Assembly: GCA_963974935.1 (NCBI GenBank)
Contig: CAXBEV010000012.1
Span: 1 to 64,000 of the forward strand
Reading direction: 5' to 3'
DNA length: 64,000 nt
Source: UBA4479 sp963974935
GTDB taxonomy: Bacteria > Pseudomonadota > Alphaproteobacteria > Rhodospirillales > Casp-alpha2
The notes under the pieces: model-generated
Told to the model about the DNA's origin: nothing
Seen by the model: only the letters and a program-made list of their open reading frames with translations
Database searches by the model: none
In this document: positions 24,903 to 33,676 of the stretch, piece after piece
Numbering within the stretch: position 1 is the stretch's first letter
Layout of the letters: each line of letters opens with the position of its first letter
Position numbers and translations under genes: made by a program

Positions 24903-26578
24903 TGGAGGGCTCGCTTAACCACTTCGACCTGTGGACCGGCCTGTTCGGTGGATTGGCGCTATTTCTTTTCGGTATGGATCTAATGACCAAGGCGCTAAAA
25001 CGTGCCGCCGGCGATCACATGAAGGAACTGTTGGGCAAGATGACGCGGAACCGGTTTATCGGTGCCGGGATGGGTGCCGTTACGACCGGCATTGTGAATT
25101 CGTCCTCGGTCACCACGGTGATCCTCGTAGGCTTTATTTCCGCGGGACTTATGTCGACGGCGCAAAGCGTCAGCGTCATTATGGGCGCCAATATCGGCAG
25201 CACCATGACCGCCCAGATTCTTGCTTTTAAGGTGTCTCAATTTGCGCTGCCGATGATCACTCTGGGGTTTCTGCTGACATTTGCCAGCAACGTGCGCAAT
25301 GCGCAGGAATACGGGCACATCATCTTGAGCATGGGCCTCGTATTCTTTGGTATGGGCGTGATGAGCGATGCAATGGCGCCGTTGCGCTCCTATGAGCCCT
25401 TTATCGCCTTCATCGCAACCTTATCACATCCGGCCGTAGCAGCATTGGTTGGCGCGGCGTTTACCGCCGTTATTCAGTCATCCGCCGCGACCACAGGGAT
25501 CGTTATCGTTCTCGCCGCGCAGAACTTGATCGGGCTGGAAGCTGCCGTCGCGGTTGCCCTTGGCGCCAACATCGGAACGTGTGCCACCGCCGGTCTTGCC
25601 GTCATCAACAAACCGCGCCCGGCAGTACGCGCCGCACTGGTTCACGTCCTCTTCAATATCGCCGGCGTCATGATCTGGATCGGGCTGATTCCCGAACTGG
25701 CCGAGATCAGCCGAGCCATTTCACCCGGCGACGGTGTGGGCGGAGCCGTGGACGCACCGCGGCAAATCGCCAACGCGCATACAATCTTCAACGTTGCCAA
25801 CACGCTCATCTTTATCGGCTTCACACCGCAAATCGCCCGGCTCGTTGAATGGATGATACCAGACCGTCCGCTTTCAGCCGAGGAAACGCTGGCGCCTAAG
25901 TTCTTGGACGAAAATGTCCTCTCGACACCGGCGATTGCGTTGGAGAACACGCGCTATGAAATCGTCCGCATGGGACAATATGTTTGCGACATGTTGCACC
26001 GTTCACGTGAGGCGGCGCTGGGCACAGATCGCAGGCGCCTGGATGCTCTGGAAGCGCGCGACAAACCGCTAGACAAGCTTCATCGGGCGATTATCACCCA
26101 TCTCGGTCGCATATCGGTCACGTCACTTTCTGAGCGAAACGCGCAGACGCTGATGCAATTAGTAGAGATTGCCAATGATCTTGAACATATCGGCGACCGC
26201 ATTGCGTCGGATATCGTCACCTCAACCAGGAAACGCCTGGATGAGCGCGTCAAAATCGGCGCGGAGTCAGGGGCGCAGATTGCCGCCATCTATGACGAGG
26301 TAGAAAAGGCGCTGTCCGGCGCCCTCGAAGCCGTCAACAATCACGATGCCACCTTGGCCGCGACGGTTCGCGCCATGAAACGTGACGTGTCAGAATTCAC
26401 CCACAAGGTCGGGCGGCAAAACTTTGATCATCTGCGTACAAAAAACGGTGACGGCGTCTTGCAGTACGTGCGGGAAGCAGAACTGATGGAAATCCTCGAC
26501 GGCATCTTCAAAACCGCTCGCCGCATCGCACGTAGCGAGCTTCAAAACGCCGAGACGGTCGAGAAGCTTGAGGCGTAA
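24902..26578 (+). CDS. Na+/phosphate cotransporter family protein with PhoU-like C-terminus
   Basis: A 558-residue protein. The N-terminal membrane part (about 1-315) has the two Na/Pi-II repeats with QSSS-like motifs NSSSVTTVILVGFISAGLM and QSSAATTGIVIVLAAQ. The C-terminal part (about 340-540) is helical and PhoU-like (ERNAQTLMQLVEIANDLEHIGDRI). It is the YjbB/NptA type; some members export phosphate when cytoplasmic phosphate is high. Together with PitA in the same operon it could balance phosphate flux around a polyphosphate store. Confidence 0.9.
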   Translation: MEGSLNHFDLWTGLFGGLALFLFGMDLMTKALKRAAGDHMKELLGKMTRNRFIGAGMGAVTTGIVNSSSVTTVILVGFISAGLMSTAQSVSVIMGANIGSTMTAQILAFKVSQFALPMITLGFLLTFASNVRNAQEYGHIILSMGLVFFGMGVMSDAMAPLRSYEPFIAFIATLSHPAVAALVGAAFTAVIQSSAATTGIVIVLAAQNLIGLEAAVAVALGANIGTCATAGLAVINKPRPAVRAALVHVLFNIAGVMIWIGLIPELAEISRAISPGDGVGGAVDAPRQIANAHTIFNVANTLIFIGFTPQIARLVEWMIPDRPLSAEETLAPKFLDENVLSTPAIALENTRYEIVRMGQYVCDMLHRSREAALGTDRRRLDALEARDKPLDKLHRAIITHLGRISVTSLSERNAQTLMQLVEIANDLEHIGDRIASDIVTSTRKRLDERVKIGAESGAQIAAIYDEVEKALSGALEAVNNHDATLAATVRAMKRDVSEFTHKVGRQNFDHLRTKNGDGVLQYVREAELMEILDGIFKTARRIARSELQNAETVEKLEA

Positions 26579-26822
26579 GGTTGACCGAGGCGCATTGTCA
26601 GAGAAGATTGCGTTTCGGCGGCAAATGGCGATTGGCTAAAGATTTTGATATGAAATCACATAGCCCGTTCCGGTATTTCAAAACATCTACTGAGGCTATT
26701 CAGATAGCCGCGATAACGTTCGGTTTTCGCTAGAAGCCGCCGCCCTAAGGTCATGGGACTTTGTTTGCAACAGACCTGCCGCGGACAGCAGCATTATTAT
26801 TTACGGTTTTCCGGGACATGCT

Positions 26823-26836
26823 TTGACTTAGATCAA
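26823..26836 (+). promoter_or_regulatory. FNR/Anr-like site upstream of the HhH gene
   Basis: TTGACTTAGATCAA has one mismatch (C at position 5), the same deviation as the site at 775. It lies 100 bases before the ATG at 26937. The rest of the 358-base gap 26579-26936 shows no gene. Confidence 0.55.
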
Positions 26837-26936
26837 GACATGTCCTGGCAACTTCTTGATACCATCCAAGTGTGGGAGGTGGATCCACGTTGTCGCGTTA
26901 ATCCGACGGAAGGGTAATTAGAGGGGGTTTAACGAT

Positions 26937-27371
26937 ATGCCTAGTTTAACAGAAATCGAGGGAATCGGTCCTTCGTTGGCCGCAGTTTGTGTAAAGAATA
27001 ACTATCGCACCATCGCAAAAATTGCGGCCGCCAAGCCCGACGAATTGTCAGCGCTACCCGGTATCAGTGAAAAGAGGGCCGCTCAGATCATTGGTTCTGC
27101 AAAGTCTCTTTTGCCTTCACCGCGGATTCCGACAACTGCAGCAAAGAACCGACAACGAGCCGTGGGCCCTGTGAAAATCGGCACAAAAGCCGTAGCCGTT
27201 CAAGCACCAAAAAAATCATTAGATGAGGAGGAAAAAATGTCTAAGAAAGAGGTAAAGGCAAATATCAAGAAGTTAAAAAAGAAAATCAAAGATCTGAAAG
27301 CTAAAAAGAAAAAAGTTCTCGCTAAAGAGAGTAAAAATTCAAAAAAGAAGAAATCGAGTAAAAAGAAATAG
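26937..27371 (+). CDS. Helix-hairpin-helix protein with lysine-rich tail
   Basis: A 144-residue protein with two parts. Residues 1-60 form a double helix-hairpin-helix domain (LTEIEGIGPSLAAVCVKN and LSALPGISEKRAAQIIGSA), which usually binds DNA without sequence preference. Residues 100-144 are almost pure Lys with Ser, Asn and Ala, like histone H1-type tails. It is probably a nucleoid-associated protein. Inside the gene, GAGGAGG sits five bases ahead of an in-frame ATG at 27237, so the 44-residue tail could also be made alone. It follows an FNR-like site and precedes ppk2. Confidence 0.75.
   Translation: MPSLTEIEGIGPSLAAVCVKNNYRTIAKIAAAKPDELSALPGISEKRAAQIIGSAKSLLPSPRIPTTAAKNRQRAVGPVKIGTKAVAVQAPKKSLDEEEKMSKKEVKANIKKLKKKIKDLKAKKKKVLAKESKNSKKKKSSKKK
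27225..27239 (+). promoter_or_regulatory. Internal ribosome binding site and in-frame start in the HhH gene
   Basis: GAGGAGG (27225-27231), five A residues and ATG (27237) form a better initiation signal than that of the full-length start. It would give a 44-residue lysine-rich peptide (27237-27371). It may simply reflect the DEEEK coding sequence. Confidence 0.4.
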
Positions 27372-27579
27372 CCCTCAAATTCTGCCCAACGCGCCCTGCA
27401 AAAAAAAGTGCATGTTTGCGGGTGTCTTAAGCCGGGCAGGGACCGGCCTTCAGGACATTTCTGGGAACCGCAGGTTCACGTGATCGTGGCATGAGCATGA
27501 GTTAGGTTTTCGGTCGATAAAATATACGTTGGTGAGTGGACGGGGACGAAAGAACTGTCCGTAGATGCGGTAATACCGA

Positions 27580-28617
27580 ATGGAGAAAATGCTGATGGAA
27601 ATGAACAATAAATCAATCGATGTCGCCACGCGCAAAAACTCGACGCCCAAGCGTCGCTCCAAAACAGCGAAAAAAGAGACAGACGAAAAAACCCCCAAAG
27701 TCTCCGTAAAGAAGCAGCGTACATCCGCGAAATCATCGACAAAGGATGTCAAGAGTCACGCACTTATCCGTCACCAGCTTCTCGAAAAGAAGGGGCGATC
27801 AGCGCCATTGCCTAAGAATTACCCGTACAAAAAACGAATGGCGCGGGCGAAGTATGAAATACGCAAGCAAGAGCTACAGATTGAACTCTTAAAAGTTCAG
27901 AACTGGGTAAAGGACACGGGGCAACGAATTCTGTGTATCTTCGAGGGGCGTGACGCGGCAGGTAAAGGCGGAACCATCAAAAGATTTACCGAGCATTTAA
28001 ATCCGCGTGGCTCGCGCGTGGTTGCGTTGGAAAAACCGTCAGAAGAGGAACGCGGTCAATGGTATTTCCAGCGCTACGCCAAACAACTTCCGACTCGAGG
28101 CGAGATCGTTTTCTTTGACCGGTCTTGGTATAATCGAGCAGGCGTGGAACGGGTCATGGGGTTTTGTTCGCCAGCGGAATATATGGAGTTCATGCGACAG
28201 GTGCCTGAATTCGAACGAATGCTCGTACGAAGTGGAATTCATGTGTTCAAGTTCTGGTTCTCGGTAAGTCGCGAGGAACAGTTGCGACGATTTCTGGGGC
28301 GCCAGAACGACCCGCTCAAACATTGGAAGTTGAGTCCTATCGATCTTGAATCGTTGAATCTGTGGGATGATTATTCAGAAGCCAAGGAGGCCATGTTCTT
28401 CAACACGCACACAGCCGACTGCCCTTGGACAGTCGTACGCTCCGACGACAAAAAACGCGCGCGATTAAATTGCATGCGGTATTTTCTCTCGAGCCTGGAT
28501 TATCCAGAAGTTGACCCCGAAGTTCTGCTTCAACCAGATCCGAGGATTGTGGGGCCGGCCGACACTTTCTATGAAACACTGGAAGATTACGATCCCAGCA
28601 TGCAAATCCGAGATTAG
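27580..28617 (+). CDS. ppk2: Polyphosphate kinase 2 (PPK2, single domain)
   Basis: Transfers phosphate between polyphosphate and nucleoside di/triphosphates. The 345 residues include a PPK2 domain from about residue 80: Walker A FEGRDAAGKGGTIKRF, ALEKPSEEERGQWYFQRY, Walker B VFFDRSWYNRAGVERVMGF and a lid region LRRFLGRQNDPLKHWKLSP. The first 65 residues are an unusual Lys/Ser/Thr-rich extension (TPKRRSKTAKK, VKKQRTSAKSSTKDVK) reminiscent of the tail of the neighbouring HhH protein. The exact start among several ATGs (27580-27601) is uncertain. Direction of reaction in the cell is not readable from sequence. Confidence 0.93.
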   Translation: MEKMLMEMNNKSIDVATRKNSTPKRRSKTAKKETDEKTPKVSVKKQRTSAKSSTKDVKSHALIRHQLLEKKGRSAPLPKNYPYKKRMARAKYEIRKQELQIELLKVQNWVKDTGQRILCIFEGRDAAGKGGTIKRFTEHLNPRGSRVVALEKPSEEERGQWYFQRYAKQLPTRGEIVFFDRSWYNRAGVERVMGFCSPAEYMEFMRQVPEFERMLVRSGIHVFKFWFSVSREEQLRRFLGRQNDPLKHWKLSPIDLESLNLWDDYSEAKEAMFFNTHTADCPWTVVRSDDKKRARLNCMRYFLSSLDYPEVDPEVLLQPDPRIVGPADTFYETLEDYDPSMQIRD

Positions 28618-28746
28618 GCCGACTTGCTGTCCCTTTGCGGGCCATAGCCTTTCGGGTGCGCGGCGCGCAAGGGCGTCCGGTTCATATTCGCTCGGACACT
28701 GGACCGCTTCATGAGGGCAGGGCATCCTTGCGATTAGCTAGGCGGC

Positions 28747-29919
28747 TTATGTTGCCCTGTCGATAAATTCCAACGCTTGGTGATTATAGAGTGTGCATAA
28801 AAGATCAAGATGATCGAGCAGCGCGGGCGTGTCATTTGTGGTGACGGCATTTTCTTTCATCAGGCTTAAGATGATGGCCAGGGCGTCATTATTGATGTCA
28901 AAAGTTTCACGATCAAAGCCAAGACTGTAGGCGCCCTTGGGCGATGGGGTGAGTGCGAATTTTACGTAGGTGGGTTTGATCAGACCGGGCTTTGCCTGCA
29001 GGGCTTGCGTGAAGGCTGCCAAGCTAAGCGTATCGTCGCGTTCGCTGTGCTGTGCAATGTCTTCATTGGTTGAGCCGGTGAAAAACGCGACCAGCCACTC
29101 GGAAAACGCGGGCGTGCTTAGCGGGTGGCCAAGATGATCGCGCAGCGCTGCAACGGCATCTATGGAAAGGATGAAGCCTGAACTGTCTGCGTTTAACCCC
29201 GCGCCGACGTAGCGGTGATCAAGCGCGTCGTGGTCGGCGAGATACTGACCATAGGCGCCATAAAGTTCGGACAATTTCGGGCCGAGGAAACCAACGGAAA
29301 AGGTCAACGCGTCGTCAAGCGTGGTGCCTTCGTGGGCGAAATGGGGGGGGATGTACAGAATGTCGCCTGAGGTAACCTCTACCGTATGGCCGTCAATCGG
29401 GTTTTTAAGGATTTTGAGGTCGAGTCCGTCGATGTACGTTTCATCGAAGATCGGTTCGCGACCAACGGTCCAGCGGCGCGCGCCTTGGCCTTGGACAAGA
29501 AAGACGTGATAGCTATCGATGTGACCGCCGATGGTGCCGCCCTTGGTGGAAAAACTGACCATGATGTCGTCCATCAACCAACGGGGCGCAAAATTGAACG
29601 CACGCAACAACGTGGCGGTGTCCGGGTGGAATTGTTCGACGTTTTGGACGAGCAGGCTCCAAGGTGGTTTTCCGGCGGTGCTAAAATCTTCTTCGGTAAA
29701 GGGCCCGTATTGGCAGGTCCAGTTTTCTTGCGCGACCATGCGCGCGCGCGCGGTCGCTTCCATGGACAATCCTGCAAGCTCATCTGGCGTGATCAGCCCG
29801 TCCATCACGGTTTGATCGATAGCGTCTCGCACAAGGAACGGCCTTTTGTTCCAGTAGTGCGCGTAAAATTCCACGATCGACGGCAGGGCGTTGAGAGTGG
29901 CAAGAGAAGAGGACATCAC
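28747..29919 (-). CDS. RoxA-like JmjC/cupin ribosomal oxygenase
   Basis: Fe(II)/2-oxoglutarate-dependent oxygenase of the YcfD/RoxA family, which hydroxylates an arginine of ribosomal protein L16. The 390 residues show the JmjC iron ligands: His and Asp in GGTIGGHIDSYHVFLVQGQG and a distal His in YIPPHFAHEGTT. The C-terminal winged-helix-like dimer part follows. It is convergent with ppk2 and stands alone. The family also includes human MINA53/NO66. The substrate here is inferred from family only. The start could be either of two adjacent ATGs. Confidence 0.85.
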   Translation of the reverse strand: MMSSSLATLNALPSIVEFYAHYWNKRPFLVRDAIDQTVMDGLITPDELAGLSMEATARARMVAQENWTCQYGPFTEEDFSTAGKPPWSLLVQNVEQFHPDTATLLRAFNFAPRWLMDDIMVSFSTKGGTIGGHIDSYHVFLVQGQGARRWTVGREPIFDETYIDGLDLKILKNPIDGHTVEVTSGDILYIPPHFAHEGTTLDDALTFSVGFLGPKLSELYGAYGQYLADHDALDHRYVGAGLNADSSGFILSIDAVAALRDHLGHPLSTPAFSEWLVAFFTGSTNEDIAQHSERDDTLSLAAFTQALQAKPGLIKPTYVKFALTPSPKGAYSLGFDRETFDINNDALAIILSLMKENAVTTNDTPALLDHLDLLCTLYNHQALEFIDRAT

Positions 29920-30409
29920 ACGATCCGATGTTGAGTACGTTGCGCTCGTGTTATGACATGGGCGGCAGTTTAGGCCAAGCCTGGCAACGCCCCGAGCATT
30001 GTCGGAGCAAATTGACGTGAACGACGAAACCTAAAGCTAACAATTGCTAGGCTGCGCGTTGTTGCCGTTCAGACAGGTTGTTGCGCGATTGAGTTGGGAA
30101 GCTTGTCGATGATATTCTCGACCAGTGGTTCCATAAAAACGTAAGGGCTTGGGTTGTACATAGGTAAAAAATTTGTCGAGGTATGGGGGGCAAATTTAAA
30201 ATCGAAAACCATCTTGATGGCGGCGAGCCTTGGTTGCGACATCGGCTGTGGGTAGAGGTTTCCGGTTTTTCACGATGGCGGGCTGTCTGCGCCATTGGGG
30301 AGACGGAATCGTGTTCCGGGGGGCACGGAATTTTTGGATATGCCCTCAAGAACGGTCTCAAATCAGACGGTACTAAAAAGGCAGTTTTAGCCGTCAACCG
30401 ACGCTACCA
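29920..30409. other. 490-base region without a supported gene
   Basis: It lies between the roxA-like and emrA-like genes. On the minus strand a short frame, 30069-30161 (30 codons: MYNPSPYVFMEPLVENIIDK...), reads like the end of a protein but has no ribosome site and no recognisable family. Longer frames here are antisense or low complexity. Possibly a decayed gene. Confidence 0.3.
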
Positions 30410-31531
30410 TTATTCCCAGGATGCCGCCATCGCCGTAAAATTATCGAGCAGGTCGGACAATGACCGCGTGCGTCCGGTATCAATCGTCGCCGTTGCCGTC
30501 GTACCTGCGCGAAACGTTGGCGCGTCGGGACTGTTAATGAGCTTGAGGCGAACCGGCAGGCGTTGCACGACTTTGACCCAGTTTCCGGATGCGTTTTGCG
30601 GCGGTAAAATTGCGAACTCGGCGCCAGTGGCGGGGGAGATGCTCTGTACCTCCGCGTTCCACGTGTAATCCGGATAAATATCGAGAACGACCGTCGCCTT
30701 CTGGCCGACGCGTACGTGCGTCAATTCAGTTTCCTTAAAGTTGGCATCGACCCAGGGCGGGGTGTCGGTGACGATCGCGAACAGCGGTTTGGCGGCGGTA
30801 ATCTGCTCGCCAGGTAAAAGCGGCACGCTGACCACAGTGCCGTCCGCGGGTGCTTTGACGTTGGTATGTTCAAGATTGAGCTTGGCTTGCTCCAGCGCCG
30901 CCATCTTGGCACGCACCAGCGGGTGCTGATCAATCTCGCGGTCGCCATCCCCACCAAGCGATGCAATAACACGGCGAATTTTCTGGCGTACCATGGTGAC
31001 ACGATCATCGGCCGCATTGGCATCGTTTTCCAATTCGTCGCGACGGGTCCCCGCGGTAATACCCTGCCTTGCTAACTCGATTTGACGCTCGAAACGTTTG
31101 CGAAAATAGCTGGCGCGATCCTGCGCTTCCGCGAGTTCGGATCTGGCTTCTTTGAGCGTTGCACCAAGGGTTTCGATCTCTCGGTGAGACGCATCCAATT
31201 CAGCGCGTGCATGCTCGACGGCAATCTCGAACGGTCTTGGATCAATGGCGACCAGAATGTCACCTTGTTTCACCTTGAGATGGGCGTGGGCATTGACGGC
31301 TATGGCGCGCCCAGAGATCTCTGCGGCGAGTTTCGCGATATTGGTTTTAACGTAGGCATTTTCGGTGCTGACATAGCGTGCGCTGTGCAGCCAGTACGTG
31401 ACCGCAATGGCAATGGCGATGAGCGGCACGGCGACGAGTAAGCCCATGCGCAGCAGCACCCGCCGCGGAGGACGGAGGGCTGTTTTTTCGTCCGCCACCT
31501 GGGAGTCTGGAATGGTCATGTCGTCAGGCAT
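30410..31531 (-). CDS. emrA: EmrA-like membrane fusion protein (HlyD family)
   Basis: Periplasmic adaptor for an MFS multidrug pump, 373 residues. One N-terminal helix (about 28-48), then the EmrA-type YVSTENAYVKTNIAKLAAEISGRA lipoyl half, a long coiled coil (about 95-210), the second lipoyl half NVKAPADGTVVSVPLLPGEQI, and a barrel domain PPWVDANFKETELTHVRVGQKA. The start at 31531 overlaps the marR stop by eight bases, giving a marR-emrA operon. Its partner is the divergent MFS gene at 32101. Confidence 0.9.
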   Translation of the reverse strand: MPDDMTIPDSQVADEKTALRPPRRVLLRMGLLVAVPLIAIAIAVTYWLHSARYVSTENAYVKTNIAKLAAEISGRAIAVNAHAHLKVKQGDILVAIDPRPFEIAVEHARAELDASHREIETLGATLKEARSELAEAQDRASYFRKRFERQIELARQGITAGTRRDELENDANAADDRVTMVRQKIRRVIASLGGDGDREIDQHPLVRAKMAALEQAKLNLEHTNVKAPADGTVVSVPLLPGEQITAAKPLFAIVTDTPPWVDANFKETELTHVRVGQKATVVLDIYPDYTWNAEVQSISPATGAEFAILPPQNASGNWVKVVQRLPVRLKLINSPDAPTFRAGTTATATIDTGRTRSLSDLLDNFTAMAASWE

Positions 31532-32024
31532 TATCTTTTTCGAGCTCCTGTGACTCAATGAGTTCGTTTTCCACGGCCATGTCCTGCAGCCGTTGCTTCA
31601 CGGTCAGCAGCAAGTCGGTCAGGGTTTCACGCTCCTTCGCGCTGAGCCCGATAAGCTCTTCTTCGACCATCGCTTCGGCAATCGGCGTTATCTCGCTGTG
31701 AATCCGCCTGCCCAATTCCGTCAGATAGACCCGTTTGACGCGACGATCTGCATCATCTTGGCGTCGCTCAAGCCAACCGAAGTTTTCCAGTTTGTCGATG
31801 ACGCGACCGGCGGTGGCTTTCTCGACCTCAAGTAATTCCGCCAGCTCCGATTGGTTGACGCCGGGTTGATCGCCGACGCGGCGCAGGGCCATCCACTGGG
31901 TGCGAGTAAATCCGATTTTGCGAACCCGGCGGTCAAACACGGTGCGTTGCAGACGTGCCGCTTCCATGATCAGGAACGCCAGATATCGCGCCTCGGTCAC
32001 CGGGATCAGGTCGGCTTTTGTCAC
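31524..32024 (-). CDS. MarR-family transcriptional regulator
   Basis: Winged-helix repressor of 166 residues: GFTRTQWMALRRVGDQPGVNQSELAELL, then VEKATAGRVIDKLENFGWLERRQDDADRRVKRVYLTE, which is the recognition helix and the wing of MarR/SlyA/EmrR proteins. It is followed by an adaptor gene and divergent from a DHA2 pump gene, with an inverted repeat (32045-32066) in the shared region. It probably represses both until a drug or phenolic ligand binds. Confidence 0.93.
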   Translation of the reverse strand: MTKADLIPVTEARYLAFLIMEAARLQRTVFDRRVRKIGFTRTQWMALRRVGDQPGVNQSELAELLEVEKATAGRVIDKLENFGWLERRQDDADRRVKRVYLTELGRRIHSEITPIAEAMVEEELIGLSAKERETLTDLLLTVKQRLQDMAVENELIESQELEKDNA

Positions 32025-32044
32025 GATTGAAAGTCCTCGCCAAT

Positions 32045-32066
32045 AATAGTAAGCATTGTTACTATT
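32045..32066. promoter_or_regulatory. Probable MarR operator
   Basis: Perfect inverted repeat AATAGTAA-GCATTG-TTACTATT in the 76-base divergent region between the marR-type gene and the MFS pump gene. Its position and symmetry fit a MarR dimer site. Confidence 0.6.
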
Positions 32067-32100
32067 GCATCACTTACTGTCAACTAGGTTACCTTTCTGC

Positions 32101-33636
32101 ATGGCGAACGACGTCACATTTGAATCCGTCGCACCACGCCCGGATATATCGCCGGCGCGCCGCTATGTGATCTTGGCGATGGTGGTTCTCAGCGTTACGC
32201 TTTACAGCACATCGATCTTGATCGTGGCCGCGGTGCTTCCGCAGTTGCAGGGTGCCATGTCGGCAACACCCGACGAGATCTCCTGGACCATGACGTTCAA
32301 TATTTTAGCGACGGCCATGATGACACCGTTAACCGGTTGGCTGGCGGGACGGTTCGGGCGGCGCAATCTGCTTGCAGGTAGCGTCGCTGTGTTCGCCATC
32401 GCCACCTATTTTTGCGGCGCGGCAATGTCTCTGGAGTCGCTGATTTTCTGGCGCATCGTGCAAGGGGCTGCCGGCGCGCCGCTGCCGCCGATCGGCCAAG
32501 CGGTCACCTTGGACATCTTTCCTAAGCATCAGCACGGCATGGTCATTGGCATGTATGGGGTTGGTGTCGTCATGGGCGCGTTCGCCGGGCCGATGATCGG
32601 CGGTGTGATGGCTGAGCTCTATACATGGCGATATGCGTTTTATCTGATGTTCCCGATTGCCGTCATGTCATCCATCGGGGTTATGCTGGCGCTGCCCCGC
32701 ACCAACCGCACCACGCATGTAAAGTTGGAATGGACCGGGTTTCTACTGCTGAGCGTCTCAATTGCCTGCATCCAGCTCGCGCTCTCGCGCGGCCAGCGGT
32801 TGGACTGGTTCCAATCGACGGAAATCTGCATCGAAGTTTTCGTCGGCGCGTTATCGTTTTATCTGTTCGTCGCGCACAGTCTGACGCACGACAAGCCGTT
32901 TCTTAATCTCAAGCTCTTGCTCAATAGGAACTATGCCATCGGTCTCATTTTGGTGACGATCTATGGGATGTTGAATTTTACGCCGATGGTGATTTTGCCG
33001 GGCTTGCTTCGCGAACATGTCGGTCTGCCGGATTCCCTGATTGGCTACGTGGTCGGATCGCGCGGCATCGGCGCCATGGCGGCGTTTTTTATCGCCGGCT
33101 TCGTCGGCCAAAAGTTTCCACGGCAATCCATCGCGGTTGGATTTTCACTGCAGGTCATCGCCGGGTTGTGGTTGATGACGGTGAACCTGAATACGACGCC
33201 GATGGAATTTGTGCTGAACGGCATCGTGCAGGGACTAGCGGTCGGGACGATCTGGGTGCCATTGACGGTGGTGACGTTCTCGACACTCGATCCAAAATAC
33301 TTGGACGAAACCAGTTCGGTTTATCACTTGCTGAGAAACATCGGCTCCAGCTTCTTTATATCGTTGAGCGTGACCGAGCTGGTGCGCTCTGCCGCCACCA
33401 ATTATGAATTTATGACGGAGCACATTTCGCGCTTTAATCCGCTTCTTGATCTGCCATGGGTGATGGGCGAGCGCAGTATCGATACGGTCGAGGGATTGTC
33501 GCGTCTATCCAACGAGATATTTCATCAGGCTTCGCTGCTCAGTTATCTAAACGCGTTCGGCTTGTACACCATGGCGTCGGCACTCGCCATTCCGTTGATC
33601 ATGTTCGTGAGCAGCCCCAAAAAGAAAGCGGCCTGA
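32101..33636 (+). CDS. emrB: EmrB-like MFS drug transporter (DHA2, 14 helices)
   Basis: Inner-membrane proton antiporter of 511 residues with about 14 helices. It shows DHA2 family features: helix 1 YVILAMVVLSVTLYSTSILIVAAVLPQ, the motif GWLAGRFGRRNLL between helices 2 and 3, and motif C-like GMYGVGVVMGAFAGPMIGG in helix 5. The ATG at 32101 is preferred over 32056, which would run through the operator. With the divergent EmrA-like adaptor it forms an EmrAB-type efflux system under MarR control. Confidence 0.92.
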   Translation: MANDVTFESVAPRPDISPARRYVILAMVVLSVTLYSTSILIVAAVLPQLQGAMSATPDEISWTMTFNILATAMMTPLTGWLAGRFGRRNLLAGSVAVFAIATYFCGAAMSLESLIFWRIVQGAAGAPLPPIGQAVTLDIFPKHQHGMVIGMYGVGVVMGAFAGPMIGGVMAELYTWRYAFYLMFPIAVMSSIGVMLALPRTNRTTHVKLEWTGFLLLSVSIACIQLALSRGQRLDWFQSTEICIEVFVGALSFYLFVAHSLTHDKPFLNLKLLLNRNYAIGLILVTIYGMLNFTPMVILPGLLREHVGLPDSLIGYVVGSRGIGAMAAFFIAGFVGQKFPRQSIAVGFSLQVIAGLWLMTVNLNTTPMEFVLNGIVQGLAVGTIWVPLTVVTFSTLDPKYLDETSSVYHLLRNIGSSFFISLSVTELVRSAATNYEFMTEHISRFNPLLDLPWVMGERSIDTVEGLSRLSNEIFHQASLLSYLNAFGLYTMASALAIPLIMFVSSPKKKAA

Positions 33637-33676
33637 AGCGTTGTCATAGCAAACGACGAGATTCGCTGCGCCTCTG

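Noticed and set aside
30183..30668. A 161-codon plus-strand frame near the emrA-type gene
   Set aside because: More than half of it is antisense to the well-supported HlyD-type gene, and the protein has no family features.
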